A stretch of 64,000 nt of DNA from Rhopalosiphum padi (GCF_020882245.1 NC_083598.1:49265858-49329857); one strand, 5' to 3'. Positions 23,666 through 37,699 are shown, counted from the stretch's first letter. The notes: generated by a model not told the origin, from the sequence alone. Made by a program: numbers and translations.

Positions 23666-26600
23666 AATCATTAAAGACTTTAATAATTACTATAATATAT
23701 AAATATATAATTATTTCGATTTAAAATAATATAATAATATTAATGTTTGAAAATTGTATAAAATATTTCAATATTTTACTATTTTTTTTCTTTTTCTTTT
23801 TTTGATAAACTTTATAATTTTCTTTTTATGTACATTTATCATTTGCGATTCTTTTATATATTTATATAGTATTATAAAATAATTAAATGGCACAATAATG
23901 TATAGTTTACTTACATAATAATAATAGAATATCCTTATATACTTTGACATAATAATATGTAGACTACAGGGCCTAATATTTTAATTACATTAATATATCA
24001 TCAAATTTTTGTTGAAAAAAATTCAATATTTCACATTTTTGTGTAATAGTTCAAATATTATTAAAGTGACTTCAAACACCACTTATATTATAAGTTATAT
24101 TTATTAAAAATAAAAAAACATTCAAATAATTTTCTGGCATATTTGAGAAAATTACTCTCGATATTAATTAATAATTGTCAACTTAATTATTAAAAATTAA
24201 AAATATTGTGTAAAGTATTCGTTATTATAATATTTCACAATACATCTGCGTATATGTAAAAATATTCAAACAATAGAATGAAGTTAATTGTTATAAATTT
24301 AAAAAGACGAACAATTAACAAACATCAAAATGCGTTGAAACTTTATAATTTTGTTAAACTGAAGATTTATTTAATGGATTTCATATGAACTGACTGAAAA
24401 ATGGAAAATTAAATAAGACAAAATTGTATTACTAATTCTCTTTCACCGACAAATACGTATAACATTTGTAAGCCAATTCTGTAACATGCGAATATTACAA
24501 ATTTAATACGCAATAACAATCTTTAATAGTAATTATATTACCCGATAAGTATCCATAAGAAGATAAATTTTAAATTTTGAAAAATATGACTGAAGAAATT
24601 GTTTGGTAGTTCTTCGATGGAGTTGAAGTGTAGGAGTTGAAATGTAGCTTAAAATTTGAAATTCGTTTTATTCAGAGAAAAATGAATGAACCAATGAATA
24701 AATTATTATGTTAAAAGGGTTATTATAGTTTTGGAGTCTGGCTCTCGAATTCAATGCTTAGCATAAATAAATTGAATTCAACAACCAATGAAAATTATTG
24801 TAAGTATCAATTAAAAAAAAAAAAAAAAAAAAAATGAGCAGAGGAAAGTAGGTAACGGTTTTGCAGTATTGTAGGTTTCGAGTGTACTTCGTCATTAAGT
24901 CTCTGCAATGTATGTGTTAAATTTGAATTAAATTAAATAATTTCATTACTTATGAAAAACGATTTTGAGTAAAAACGGTCTGTCAGCATATAAACACATT
25001 TGTTATTCATAAATAAAACAAACATACTCGTGTTCTCTGATGAAAAAATATAATATAAAATTACCTGCAGAACTTTTGATGAATGTAAATAATAATAAAA
25101 ATAATATCCTCCACATACATTATTTCAAGGTTTGGTGCAGTAAGTAAAGGTACATCAGCTTTTGATTTATAAAACATAATATTATATTGGAAATCGAGAT
25201 AATATATTATGTACTTTGTCCGTATAATAACTTCATCATACATTTATTATAACATTTTTTTTTGAGGTTTTTTCAAAGAGCATCTAGAATGTTCCGACTT
25301 TGATGAATCAGAAGTGCCATTTATATCACATATATGTTATATGTATAATACAGCACATCCAGTTTTCAGTCGATTGCATATCTATAACATTTCATATGAA
25401 AAGTTTTAACCGCATTAAGTCGTAAAATTTGACATATAAATATTAAAAAGATACGTTAGCTAACCTTTGTAAATCATATAAATTCCTAGTTTTGATCATT
25501 TATATAATTTAATAGGTATTGATACGCGTTGGAAAATAATGATATCATCGTGAACCATTAAATTAAAACATATTTTTACACTACGGAAGTAGATTTTTTT
25601 TCTTAAACTTCTATTGCATTTCAGTAAAGCGATAAAGCTAAAGTTTTAAGTACATCATTTTTAATTGACACGCAATTTAATATAATTTTAAATCCTGAGT
25701 AAAACGACAAATGTATTAATTTCAAAATTATGTTTGTTTTTTTAATTTAATTTGTTTGTTATTATTTGCGTCTGTCATTACATTTTTGAACAGTAAAACT
25801 ACTTCAATATTCAAATAAAAACTATTCTTTCTTATTGTATGTTGTTAAACAGAAGATAATTTATTTTTTAAATGTATAGAAAATAGTCTAATATCAAATC
25901 CTAAATAATTTTGGCCATGTTTAAAAAATATTATAAAAACTAAATTGTGTACCTATACTATATTAAGTTTAGATAATTTTCATCCCGACAACATGAATGA
26001 TATTTTACATATGTTTCGACAATACTTTGGATCAGTTTATTCATCCTCTAGTAATATTGAAAATTAGTCCTTCAAATATCATAGTGTCAGCAAGAGCTCT
26101 GAAATTTTTGATGGCCGGTTGAAACTACGCGTAAATAAAATTAACTGATCACGACATAGTTCCCAAGATTTTTTTTAGGAATTATTGTTACTCCCTTGAG
26201 TGTCAAATTATTTTTTTATTTTTGTTATCAAGTACTTTATCTATGTCTTGTAAACTAGTTACATATATCCAGTTTATAAATCGAGGTGTAGATCAAATAT
26301 ACGTAATTATCAACTTATAGAGATTAAGTATATTAACTAAAATATTTAAATTAATTCAGATCATTTAAATCTACAGTGGTAATATCTTATACATATACTT
26401 ATTACTTATTTATGTTGTTATTCTATTTAATATTATTTAATTTATATAATCGTTTTACTACTAAGTTATTCATACTATGTATTTTGTTATTCTGTTATAC
26501 GTACTGTTTTCTCTACGGCCATAATCATCATTTATGATAAAAATAAATATAAAATATTGTTCTGAGAATTATTATAATTCTATAACAAATTGTTTCACAT

Positions 26601-27725
26601 AAAAATAAAATATAATATACCAAGTTAAGGGTTATAGGTCAAAATATTTCCGAAGAAAATATATTTGGTTTAAATAACTTGGTAAAAATATCCTATGAAA
26701 ACATATCTCTAGATAATTTTTATTTATCTAATATATTTTTATTTATTTAATTTTATTTATTAAAAATACCTCCATGCATTACACCTCTAAGAAAACAACA
26801 ATATGTAGAACACAATATCTTATCAAAAATATTTATATATTTTAGATATATTAAAAATAAAATTAGATAAGAAATTATACAAATAAGTCATTAAAATATT
26901 ATAATAATATTACTTAAAAAAAAAAAAAAAACTGTTACTAATAATGCACAATTATTAACGGAATATACAAGCTATATTGTCTTGCAAATATTACTATTTG
27001 ATAAATATGACGTCAAAGATTCAGTCATCAAGACTATAAATATTAAATTTCGAAGAGAACCCAGTTAATATACAATCAGTACGATGGTAAATTCATTTTA
27101 TGGATTATTTTGGTCGACTGATTTAATGTATTTTATCTATGTAAACTTATGGAATATTTGTATGTTTATGCATAGTAAAGTCCATGAAAATTCCAGTATT
27201 TTATTTTTTAGACATATTTTTTATTGCGGATATTTTGTTTATAAACATTTTTAATTAGAGATAATTTTCTCCACCACTTAGTCAACTGTCAAGTAAGTAC
27301 TTATTTTTTTCAAACAATTATTACAAATTAAAAAATGTTAATAGAGTTATATCGATTACAGTAATTTTTAAATTGCCATTGTTTCTATAATATACTCCAA
27401 ACCTGTTATAATGAACGTATCAGTTATTATTCTTAGTACATAAAACTAAGTAACTCACAAAACTATTTAAAATAATTTAGACGTAGATTTATATCAATTT
27501 AAAAATGATAAACAGCAAATTTATAGTAATACGGCGATTTTCATGTGAAAAAATAATTTTGTATCGCCAAAAGACACTGCTTGTATTGTGTACAAGTCTA
27601 CTTTCATTGGATTTTAAAATTATAAAAATTATAATTTGAATAAATGCATAGAAAAAAAAATACGACAATGGACATGCTTTGTGAATTGCCCTGGACGTTA
27701 TGACGTCTCCTATAATAAGAGTACA
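23666..27725. other. AT-rich desert with poly-A tracts
   Basis: The longest AT desert so far. Poly-A tracts occur at 24813-24834 (22 A) and 26916-26931 (16 A). The segment before the first tract has no coding or SINE-like feature that would prove a retroposed insertion. A CAA|GTAAGT donor-like site near 27290 has no credible exon in front. Nothing else is supported. Confidence 0.65.
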
Positions 27726-27729
27726 GTTT

Positions 27730-29640
27730 AACAAAATTATGCCGCTGTTATTGTTTCCGCGCCTACGCAGCTGACGATTTCGGATTATCTCTCACGTTCA
27801 CGTGAATTTCGTTTTTATATTGCACAGTATTCAGTTGTGCGCGCCGGCCCAGGACACTTATTTTTAATTTAATAACTTATTAATATTTCGTCCGGATGAC
27901 GACGATAGTAATAATAATAGAACAGCGTGTCCAAAAGTTTAATAACGGCCGTGCACGTATAAATTATTCGTTGACAATATTTTCAGCAAAGCGCCGCGGT
28001 TGGACGTGTAAAAATGTTCTGCACGGTCCTGTGCGGCAGTGGTGGCGTTATTTTATTAATTACACTCGGGAGATGCATGATAAATCATTTTCGGCTCGAG
28101 TGTGAGACTCCGGACCCGCGCAGAGCCTTGGCTGGGGGTGCGCGGGGATCGATTAAAAAATAATTAATTAGCATTATTATTATGTGCCACACTCGTATAA
28201 TACACGTATACACACATACACAAACACATATTATATTATATAAATTATAATATATGTTATTTATTTAAAAAAGTAATAGTACCGCACCTATATTTTATAG
28301 CGTTGGACGTTCTACCTCGGTAGTCGACTGTAACACACATATGATGGAAAAAAATTGCAACTATTGTGACCGTGAAAAATTAATCGCTCTTATCATTTCC
28401 CGTAAACGGCTTACGGTTATGACCAGAGATGGACTTTTTAGAACTCAAATGAGTCTGCAGGTACACGACCATTTAGGAACGTTTTTAATACATATGTTGA
28501 TTGTAAAGTGAAAAAAAAAATAAATGTTTTATATCCAAAATCAATCAGAATCCTGTTATTATGCGATGATCAATATTTCACATGTTTTATAATAATATTA
28601 CATCGAAATGCGGCTTTTGGGCGTTTTGATAGTTCGCATCAACGCCGCGATAATCAAGTGTTTATATTATAATATTATTATTCCCGACAAACGAGTCATC
28701 TGCAGATCCATCAATACGGCGGACGGGTTGCCGCCTTTAAAGTTTTGTGGCCTCGGTCGATTTCTTTTAAAAGGTACAACATCCCGCCCGTCACTCGCAT
28801 CTCACACACGTATTTCCCACTATCTGATCGGTCGCGGTCGTCGTACTAGTACCTACTTACCTATTGTATATCAAGCCACAGAATCGAAAAGTGCACTTCC
28901 GATAAAAGCACACGCCTAATATGTGTAGTAATAGAAAATAATAGATCACATCATACGAAAAACAAATGGACCGGAAACAATAATCGCACACGAGTCGTGT
29001 TTAAGACACTGTTCACGATGCCGTTCGGCAGACACGGTGGTGCGCGCGTAATGGAGTCGAACCTAACCGCCGCCGCCGCCGCCCCATCGTCCGCGTCTAT
29101 TATATATTATTATTATTATTATTACTATTATTTTACTATACGCTCGACCCTCCAAGTCTGTTCTCCGTAAAAGTGTGAGTGGAAATGCTTGTTACACAAG
29201 GCCGTCCGCCAACACCGCCCGCGGTAATACCCGACCTCGCGTTATAGTACATTCCGCCGGGTTCGCGCGCGATGTGTGACAGCGCGAATTCAATCATTCA
29301 TCATTCATCAAACGTATGCTGAAAACACTATAAACTATATTATTATAATGCACATATAATAATACGAGACTTTTCGTTGTTTCGCCGATATATTTTGTTG
29401 TAAAGAACTGCACCAGTGCTCACACTATTGCCTCGAAAGCGTATACGTGTGTGTGTGTGTGTGTGTGATGAGAATACGTTTTATACAGAGCGACAAAACG
29501 AATATTATTTATCGCTAAAAATACTTCTAACGCGTACTTTATGCGATCGCGTTAATATTATAATTCTCGTTTCGGAAAACGTGCGGTTATTTTATGGCAT
29601 CGTAATGATACATTAATAATGTTTCATTACGCTGTTTAGC
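27730..29640. promoter_or_regulatory. CpG-containing island 4
   Basis: About 1.9 kb with several dense CG blocks. The block at 27740-28170 contains a GTGCGCGCCGGCCCAGGAC segment next to TTTAATTTAATAAC, then GCATGATAAATCATTTTC (palindromic TGATAAATCA, similar to Pbx/Exd-Hox half-sites), then a GC-rich stretch and ATTAATTAGCATTATTA. The block at 29010-29290 has (GCC)n, (TAT)n and a GGGTTCGCGCGCG segment. A (GT)n run lies at 29447-29467. The clustering of homeodomain cores with GC blocks suggests enhancers; this is an inference. Confidence 0.4.
28608..28919 (+). CDS. 103-codon ATG reading frame, unidentified
   Basis: This is one of the longest ATG-initiated frames in the window that does not depend on a simple repeat. 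The N-terminus (MRLLGVLIVRINAAIIKCLY) is hydrophobic, and the rest is basic with Ser/Thr/Pro (GRFLLKGTTSRPSLASH among it). No domain, signal-peptide cleavage motif or catalytic pattern was recognised. An internal AAAG|GTACAA could act as a donor near 28770. No TATA box or polyadenylation signal is placed convincingly around it. A 103-codon frame is within chance expectation for DNA of this composition. Confidence 0.15.
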   Translation: MRLLGVLIVRINAAIIKCLYYNIIIPDKRVICRSINTADGLPPLKFCGLGRFLLKGTTSRPSLASHTRISHYLIGRGRRTSTYLPIVYQATESKSALPIKAHA

Positions 29641-30900
29641 GGATTCTATTGAATAAATTACTATCGAAATTATACCGACCTTTTGTCCATCACGCGGATA
29701 CAACTAGTCATGAGGTAACAGATTTGAACTAGTATTTGTATTCGTTGTAAGATCGATCATCTGATTTGTTCCAAACGTTGACTCTCGTCTTACTCTTAAA
29801 TTTTATTTTAAAATGTAAACATTTGAAAATTGTTTAAGGCGATCAAGTGGCAATAAGTAATTGATAAAAATGTAAAAAAAAAAGACGAGTGATTGAGCTA
29901 AAGTTGACTCCTTAACGAATTTATATATGTTTTTGAATTTTAACCACACCATTACTTTTGTTTATACGACAGACCAATGTATAATATTATGACAAAATAT
30001 ATGATTTGTCTACCATAGATTTAGTGACGCATGCCTGCGATCATGGAGCAATTCTCAGTCTCTTGTACACTATAGTTACATGATAGTTAGACAAACTAAT
30101 AATGACTTACTGCGCACACACTCTATTACTCCACGCAAGTACGCATTTAGAAAATTGCCACAACTGAACTTTTTAAAAACGAGTCGTTATCGAATTCCCT
30201 CGATACTGCAACGCGTCGATTTAAACAACACTTTCATTATTGAGCGAAGTGGTATTTACATCTGATTGCCTGATAAAACAATATGTCTTTTTTAGACATA
30301 CTATTATACGTTTTACAATGGGTTTTGATTCATTATTGTGTTCGTTAATATATGATTGAAGTGGTTTTAATAATATTTAAAAAACTGTTTTTGGTGTTAA
30401 TTATAATAAAATATTAAAACACAAATTCTATGATTACTTTTTTTTGATATTCTAATTACAAAAAAAAATAATAATAATAATTTACCTCGTTAAAAACATA
30501 ATAATATATTATCGTTATCAATTATCGAAATAATCAAAATCCATCAAGCACAAACCCACAGGTTTGTCAGCTGACATCATACTTTTATATTGTTTTGAGG
30601 GGCTGGATCGAATTTATCATCATCATAATAATACTGTTATACTTAGACCGTCCGTCAGATGTGTATAATTTTATTTGCACCAATTAAAAATATACTAATC
30701 ATTCCATTAAATTATGATAGACTGATAACACTCACCGACACTTCAAATCACATACACTGATATATTTTATTTACTAATTGTCATATTATACTGTTAAAAA
30801 TTACTAAAATATCGTAATGTAAATTGTACTATATTGTTTTTCATAAAATACAGCATTGGCCTATCACCGAACTTAATTCTCCTCGAAAATTATTCTGATC
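29641..30900. other. Mixed to AT-rich non-coding stretch
   Basis: Moderately complex up to about 30280, AT-rich afterwards. A plus-strand frame at 30080-30265 contains ATGATAGTTAGACAAACTAA but shows no recognisable product. On the minus strand a TCG|GTGAGT donor-like site lies near 30735 without a credible exon. Confidence 0.55.
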
Positions 30901-30903
30901 TCG

Positions 30904-31545
30904 ATGACCCAGCTGCGACGCATAACTATATAATATATATTATATATTATATATGTATATTATGACATATTTCAACCGCATATGTGATTTGCACCGTTTC
31001 CATGTCTCTACAGCCACGATAAAGCAGTGTCGATATTATGTTCGTGATTTCGGTTATCTATATGTACTCGTCCCGATGATATGTTTCGGGGTAGTCACAT
31101 CAGGTAGATTTTTTTGTAAGACCTTCGGGGCAATATACATTGCTTCGTTCAAAAAGCATCCCAAGAGCTTAAGCTGCGAAAACCGTTAAAAAGCTTCTTG
31201 TGTCCCTTTTTCCGTGTAGTCTCAGAGTACGGATCGGTCCGGTGGGACCCTTATACTTTGCCATCCCACGTAAAGGAGGTTACGTCCATTATTGTATTAC
31301 GCGCGGACCAAGGATATAACCATCTTTCTGACTACTCTCGCCAGTCTATCAAATGGCAATTTTATTGTTATAACCATTCCAATCGCGGGAAATCCGGTCT
31401 GGATGCATTATTACTCCGTTCGTCAATATATGAGTAAGTTCAGCTTCTTTTTATCACCAATTTTGGAACTAGCTATTCTTCTATACTCATTTAAATCCTC
31501 GGGCTCGCGGGTTATGGCTATATCTTATATTTATTGTTATTGAAC
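30904..31545. repeat. Complex patch with fragmentary frames, unidentified
   Basis: About 640 bp of balanced sequence bounded by a (TA)n-like palindrome near 30930-30958 and a poly-T run at 31552-31564. Three plus-strand frames follow one another in different phases (30953-31189, 31198-31437, 31292-31543), which is the look of a decayed coding element. The middle frame contains YGSVRWDPYTLPSHVKEVTS. No motif or terminal repeat was recognised. A relic transposon or retrotransposon is more likely than an active gene. Confidence 0.25.
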
Positions 31546-34500
31546 ATTTGGTTTTTTTTTTTTTTAAATTTATACCCTATAACTAAACCGATTAACCGAA
31601 TACGCATGTATTGTGTATTGTTCGTATAATATAAACGAAATGTTGCCTCTCTTTGAGCTTCCATTTTGTTTCCTAGTTCCGGAGCATATAAATTATTATC
31701 AAATGAGTAAATCACTATTTTCGTAAAAAAAATATATTTACTATCCCCGTCATAAACATAGTCCGGAAATAAAATAGTAGCTCTCTTATCGGCACGTATT
31801 TTTTCTGCGTGTATTCAGTTTAGTAAATAAATTACCGTAAATATTGTTGTATTTTTGGGGAACGTCATGATTTTAACATACAATATTATAAACAATACAA
31901 AAATAAATAAATAGATTTTATTATTACTATTAAATTAAATAAACTACAGCAACCATATTGGATTCGATTTTGATTTATTTCAGAAAGGTTATAGATTAAC
32001 ATAAAAGTTTTAATATAGTCTTGAAAAATGTTATTTAAAGATTTTGAAAAAATTTTACAGGTTTAAAGAAAAATTATACTTTAACCTTTTAACTACATTG
32101 ACAGTTATCGCAAACACAATTTTTTTTTTTTTATGAATATGATGAAATATTTAATACTAAGTAAATTAGTTTAATCTGAAAAATTAAAAATAATATATAA
32201 AATTGTAATCATTTAATTTATACACTTTAATATTATGCAGGTATATAACATGTATTATGAATTTAATTACTAATAACTGCCCTATTTATCTAATACATGT
32301 ATTGATCGAACATTGTGTTAATACTTTCTGTTAACCTCTTTAGTTTAAAACATTTAGCAAGTTATTTATTAATACTTATTATAAATTAAAGACTGGAACC
32401 TGAAACCGATATACATAAGTTAAATTTTTCTCTTTTTACCGATGTCTTAAGTGGGTACTTTATTATTATAATATTTTTTATTTGTGATATATTACCTCTC
32501 TAGCTATTTCTTACATGTAATATTATATTTGCCTGATTCAATCAAAATACACGAAGTAATCGAAGGAAAACTTAATTATTTACTCTAACTGGATTTATGT
32601 TGTAAAGCATTTTTACTTTCTTTTGAAAAAAAGCGATGCAATACTTTTCGGAAAAAAAATACTTTTAACAAAAAATAATACTATTGAACGGCTAAACAAA
32701 AAAATTGGAAAAACGATTTTTGCAATACCCTCTAAATCCTACAATCAATTTCTTAATACTAAGCCACTCGTCCTGAAAAACAGAAAATACATTTTCTTAT
32801 CAATCCTACATATTACAGTGGTGTTTTATTGCTTTTGTCTCAATAAATTATTTCATCTATTTTTCTAATCGTCTGATTTTAGTAGACATTTACATATAAT
32901 ATATCAATAGGTATAATGATATTATATTAATATTATAAATTATAATGACCCGTTTAATAATAATCCATTATAATATATTTTGAAAACTATGCGTGTGTAA
33001 TTTTATCAGTGATGTGGTTAACGATAATAATTTCAAAGGCACTCGCCTCTGATTTTTTTTTTAATAGGAAGTGAGTAGTGGTCATTGGGTATTCTAATTT
33101 TAAATATAATGATACTCAATAGGTAGTCGATACTGAAGGCATTTAACTGAAATATAATTAGTTGTATTATCTTATAACGTACCTATTATTTTTATCAATT
33201 TATATTAACCACCTCTCTCGGCATTACTTCGCGTCAATAGTGTTTGGTATATTTTTTTTGTGTCTGAAAAATTTTCTGCTAAAACAAAATCCATAAAGGT
33301 ATAGTTAATAATATAGAAATATACTATTAAAAGTAAATCAAATATAAATATATCTAACTACCAACAACACACACACATTATTAGAAACGATTTTCACAAT
33401 ACATGGCAATATGAATTTTTAAAATCATGTTTCATTTTTCTTATCTATAATACAGTAAAGTTTTACTTAAATGAACTTTATTTAAACAATAATACGAAAC
33501 AGTGTATTGGTATTTGTGTTATTGTATTTCAGTATTTGGCACTATAAAGTGGAACTTGCCCTAATCAACTATTGTAAGTTATCGCGTACTTTTTTAAACA
33601 TTTTTTTTTTTTTTTTTTAATATAACAAACCCAATACATTCTAAGCCAGATTACATAGTTTGGAATTGCGTGGAAAATAACATGCAAGATTTATAACTCG
33701 CTTTGCTGACGTGAATTATTCATTTGTATGAAATATCTGTCCAACTAAAGCAGTAGTTGTCCAGTGGGCTGTGGACGACGTTATTATTATTATTATTATT
33801 ATTAGTATCATTTTTTCATATTTTTTTTTTTTTATGAAATACTAAAATGTAACTATAATATGATCATAATTCATCGTAAACCCGTTCACTAATCAACATA
33901 ATTTTGAAAAATTGATTCTCTGTAAAATTAAATCTATTATTTTTTAATTAAAAAGTTTATATATTTTTTTTTAATTATTTACTCTATAAAATATAATATA
34001 ACCATATACTATAATAATATAACCAGTTTCTTCGAAATACAATAAAATATTTTACAAACATAAGAAATAATATTATGTATATATATTATTTATAATTATT
34101 TATTTTATTAAAACTGTTTAAATATTATTAATATTGTTTAAATCAATATTTAAAATTAAATCATCAAAATTCACGAGTTGCGTACGCCTAAATACAAAAT
34201 AATTTCATCCATTCCATGTTTATTAGTTAATTATCAATACATTTTTAAGTGTATCAGTAACACTTTAACCCTTCGCTGACCAATGGGACTATTAATTAAG
34301 AATAAGAGCGGTGCTTGTAACAAGATTTACCAATATACGACAAAAATCGTTATGTTTCAAATATTCCCAACATTATCGTTCGAACCGACGTGTTATTCCA
34401 AACCATAGTATCAATATTTTTGTTAATTAATTTAACCGTGATTTTTGCAATTTTAAATATTTTTATCAGAGCACTTATATACTTTATTAAAATCGAATAA

Positions 34501-35985
34501 ACACGATTTAAAATAGTTACACATTAGAGTGATTTTGTTTCGAGGAAACGTATTTGCGCATTTACTAACATAATATTATATCGACCATAAATAACATTAA
34601 TCCGATTAGAAAATAACATATCAGACGATTGCACGATGTATACATTTTAAATGGGACAATGGATGATGGGGGGGAGCTGGCCACGAACAACCACGTACAT
34701 CCCCGAGTACACGTCGAGATGCTGTACACAGCTTATTATTTTAACCAGCTACAACAATATTACTATATTATTACATTTGTCTAGTCTATGGGATTTAAAA
34801 GATAACTATTGTGTACTTTGTCTACCTGTTCGCCGTACGTTTACTTAAAACGATCCACGCAGATGATTTAATAAGTCGATTAATGTTTACGCATTTTACC
34901 TTCGTTTAACACACATTTTCAATTTACCAATTTACGTGGTTGTTCTGTATTATATACGTAAATGAATAAGACTATATTGTTATATCTTTGTGTTGTTCCT
35001 GGTGAATATTGTACCGCCGAACAACATAATTAAACATATTAAAAAGAATGAAGAACGAAAAATTAAAATCGAATCGCGTAGTTGTTTCCAGCACGCGTAG
35101 AATAATATATATTATATATATTTTCACATATGTATAAAATCAACCACGTAAAATCACTGTTGCGTGATCGGCGTGAGATTACCCATATGACAGCAGGTGG
35201 TAAGATCCTGAACGCATGTGATTTATCAAAACGTTTCGCGATGAATGTGCGGAATAACGGTCGAGTAGCAGAATTGGTGTTCCGAGTGATATTTTTGACG
35301 CCGTCTCAAGAGAACTGCTGAAATACGCGTTGATTCCCAAAAAAATCTATAGATTAAAATCGATATAAAAAGATAAATCAACAATAAATAAATTGAAATA
35401 CCTCTGTAATGTATTAGTAAATTTCAAATCCACTAATTTAATTGATTGTAAAGAAAATTATAATAACAGTATCCTTTAAATTTAAAATTTTTGGTGGAAA
35501 TATATTTTTATCTACAAGGTTAATTTATTGGACCTATTTTTGTGTACCGATAGTATCTATGATGTTTTCAAATTTATTGAGATTAATTTAATCATAACAA
35601 CGGTGCATTTTAAGAATCAAATTACTATAACAAGTTACTCTGAATCGTTATTTTAGGTATAACAGCTGTGAAAAATCTAAAATTTTAATTCCAGGGTGAA
35701 TATATTTTATAAAAAAATCAAAAATGTTATTAATAAATAAAATTCCTTCTTACATTTAAATATTTAATATAGAAATATAGATATTCTTACTATATATTTG
35801 TTCGAAAATAGAGTAGAAGAAATTTGTAATTTTTAATGAAAATACTGTAATTTATCTTAAGCCCATTTTCAATTTCGAAATAATAACCAAGTAATAATGA
35901 TGAAGTAAATATATAAGACAAGAAAAATGAATCAAACTAAAACATATTTTGTAATGTAATTTTTGTAATAATATTAAAAAAAATA
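31546..35985. other. AT-rich desert
   Basis: Very AT-rich, with poly-T runs (33601-33618) and a (TTA)n run at 33781-33804. A TTG-initiated Lys/Ile-rich frame at 32623-32868 ends in a hydrophobic segment, but its length is within chance for this composition. A slightly more complex piece at 34640-35330 shows no recognisable gene. Confidence 0.6.
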
Positions 35986-36208
35986 ATAATAATAACGGTC
36001 GAGAGACAACGTAGTATACGTGTATAGACGATAGTTTCATATTCCTCGAATGATGAACACGAACAGTGAAATATACTTTTTAAACTCACAGAACGTGAAC
36101 AAATGGATTTTTCAAAAGAAAGAACTTTCCGAGCAATGCGTAAAACAACGGTTGGTCGACTTGGCAATTCGACTGATATTTTCGTCGTTGTCTATGTCGT
36201 CGGGAGAA

Positions 36209-36330
36209 TGCGCGCGCGCGTTTGTGTGTGTGTGCGCGCGTGAGAGAGAGAGAGAGCGAGTGAGTGGGTGAGAGCGAGTGAGAGGAAGAGACAGAGCGAG
36301 ATAATGTGTGTGTGTGTGTGTGTGTCCGTG
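36209..36330. repeat. Compound CG/GT/GA microsatellite
   Basis: Successive (CG)n, (TG)n, (CG)n, (GA)n with GAGT interruptions, and a second (TG)n. Both strands are open through it only because the dinucleotide repeats contain no stops. Confidence 0.85.
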
Positions 36331-37050
36331 TGTAAGAGAAAGAACATCACGGAAACGCTGCGAGTCCTAATGAATGCTCTCGGACCCAGCTGCAAATATT
36401 GTGGAGACACAGAAACATTGCGGAGAGGGCGAGTGAGAGAACGAGAAAGTTATAGAATATATATAAGTTTTGCAACGCAATGGCAACAAAAACAATTACA
36501 CTCGGACCACAATACTTTAACCAGACAAACAATACGCGCGCGTGCTGCACACGCATAATAGAAATAATAATAATGTGTTTACATTAATAGAATAATAATT
36601 ATTGTCGTCGCGGCTAGTGTGTAATTAATATCGGCGGAGGCCCGCGAACGCCGATCCTGAAATTCATACACAACATATATACATGCTATCGGTATGCCCG
36701 TATACGTGTGTTTATATATTATTATAAAGTATAAACGGCCTGGACTTGCGCCGCCGCCGTATCCGGGTCTTTTGCAGAGGGGTAAAGTACCTACGTACAG
36801 CATCACAATATAAAGGCTTATATTATATTATTATGATTGTATTGTATGTGCGTTCGACCAGGGCTGGGATTCCGCGCGAGCGTTTCGAAAAGGACGCCCC
36901 GCGGAATTACCCACACCCAAATACACATGCGTTTATAAATATTATATGCATACGCGTGTGTGATATATTATGTGACTGGGCCATTATGCGCGGCAAATTA
37001 CGACTGCTGCAACAACCCGCGCGATAACTGTAAACCCGGCGGTGGTACAA

Positions 37051-37101
37051 AATAATAATAATGATAATAATGATAATAATAATAATAATAATAATAATAA
37101 T
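37051..37101. repeat. (AAT)n microsatellite
   Basis: An AAT trinucleotide run with a few GAT interruptions. Confidence 0.9.
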
Positions 37102-37527
37102 ATATACGCTGACCCATCAGTGACACTCTATTGGTGTACGAGTTCACGATATATACATAATATCATATACCTATAGTGTAGTTATGGTAATACGATTAAT
37201 ATACGCGCGGCTTTATGCGTTATTATGTGATGTATAATATGTGTTATTAGTATTATAATTTATATATATGTATATACGCATGTATCGTTATATGATATTG
37301 TATGCATACGTGTATTTGAACCCTCGCCCCCTCCTCGCCGAAGCTAGTTTTCCCTGCACCACCTGCTCCTCCGACACCACACTCTCGTCTCTTCTCCGGA
37401 ACAGAAATCTCCAAAGTTTCGGGATTATAAACACTCTGCTAGCGACCGATACGCGAACCCGGTTTCGCGGGTATTCAACGAAAACCGAAAGTATATTATA
37501 TTATTATGTGATCCCCCCATATCTTTA

Positions 37528-37632
37528 AACACTCACTTTTTTCGCCCTCACCAGCTCATTCGCGTTATTGCTCAACACTGCGCCGATACGCAGCCGAATC
37601 CGTAACGAGCCGGTGCCGAAGACAGATAACAA
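37528..37632 (-). CDS. Candidate coding piece with donor-like end
   Basis: On the minus strand 35 codons are open between TAG (37635-37633) and TAA (37527-37525). The translation includes LLSVFGTGSLRIRLRIGAVL and then SNNANEL, with no simple-repeat content. A CTG|GTGAGG donor (exon end 37552) falls exactly after NEL in phase 0, and a second donor-like GTGAGT follows inside the read-through. The upstream AG has a poor pyrimidine tract, and there is no ATG, so this could only be an internal or terminal exon. No product was recognised. Confidence 0.2.
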
Positions 37633-37662
37633 CTATTAAAACTATCATATCTACCGCACCGC

Positions 37663-37666
<4 letters not shown>

Positions 37667-37695
<29 letters not shown>
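37667..37695. repeat. (TA)n microsatellite
   Basis: About 14 perfect TA units. Confidence 0.9.

Positions 37696-37699
<4 letters not shown>

Noticed and set aside
24813..24834. 22-base poly-A tract as evidence of a retroposed gene
   Set aside because: The upstream sequence has no coding or SINE head, and no target duplication could be found on either side.
32563..32868. Lys/Ile-rich frame with a hydrophobic C-terminus resembling proteins of AT-rich endosymbionts
   Set aside because: About 104 codons are open, but at this AT content and window size about one such frame is expected by chance. There is no conserved motif, and the surrounding DNA is eukaryotic.
36200..36410. Overlapping frames on both strands through the GT/GA tract
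   Set aside because: Dinucleotide repeats without stops keep all frames open; there is no protein-like content outside the repeats.
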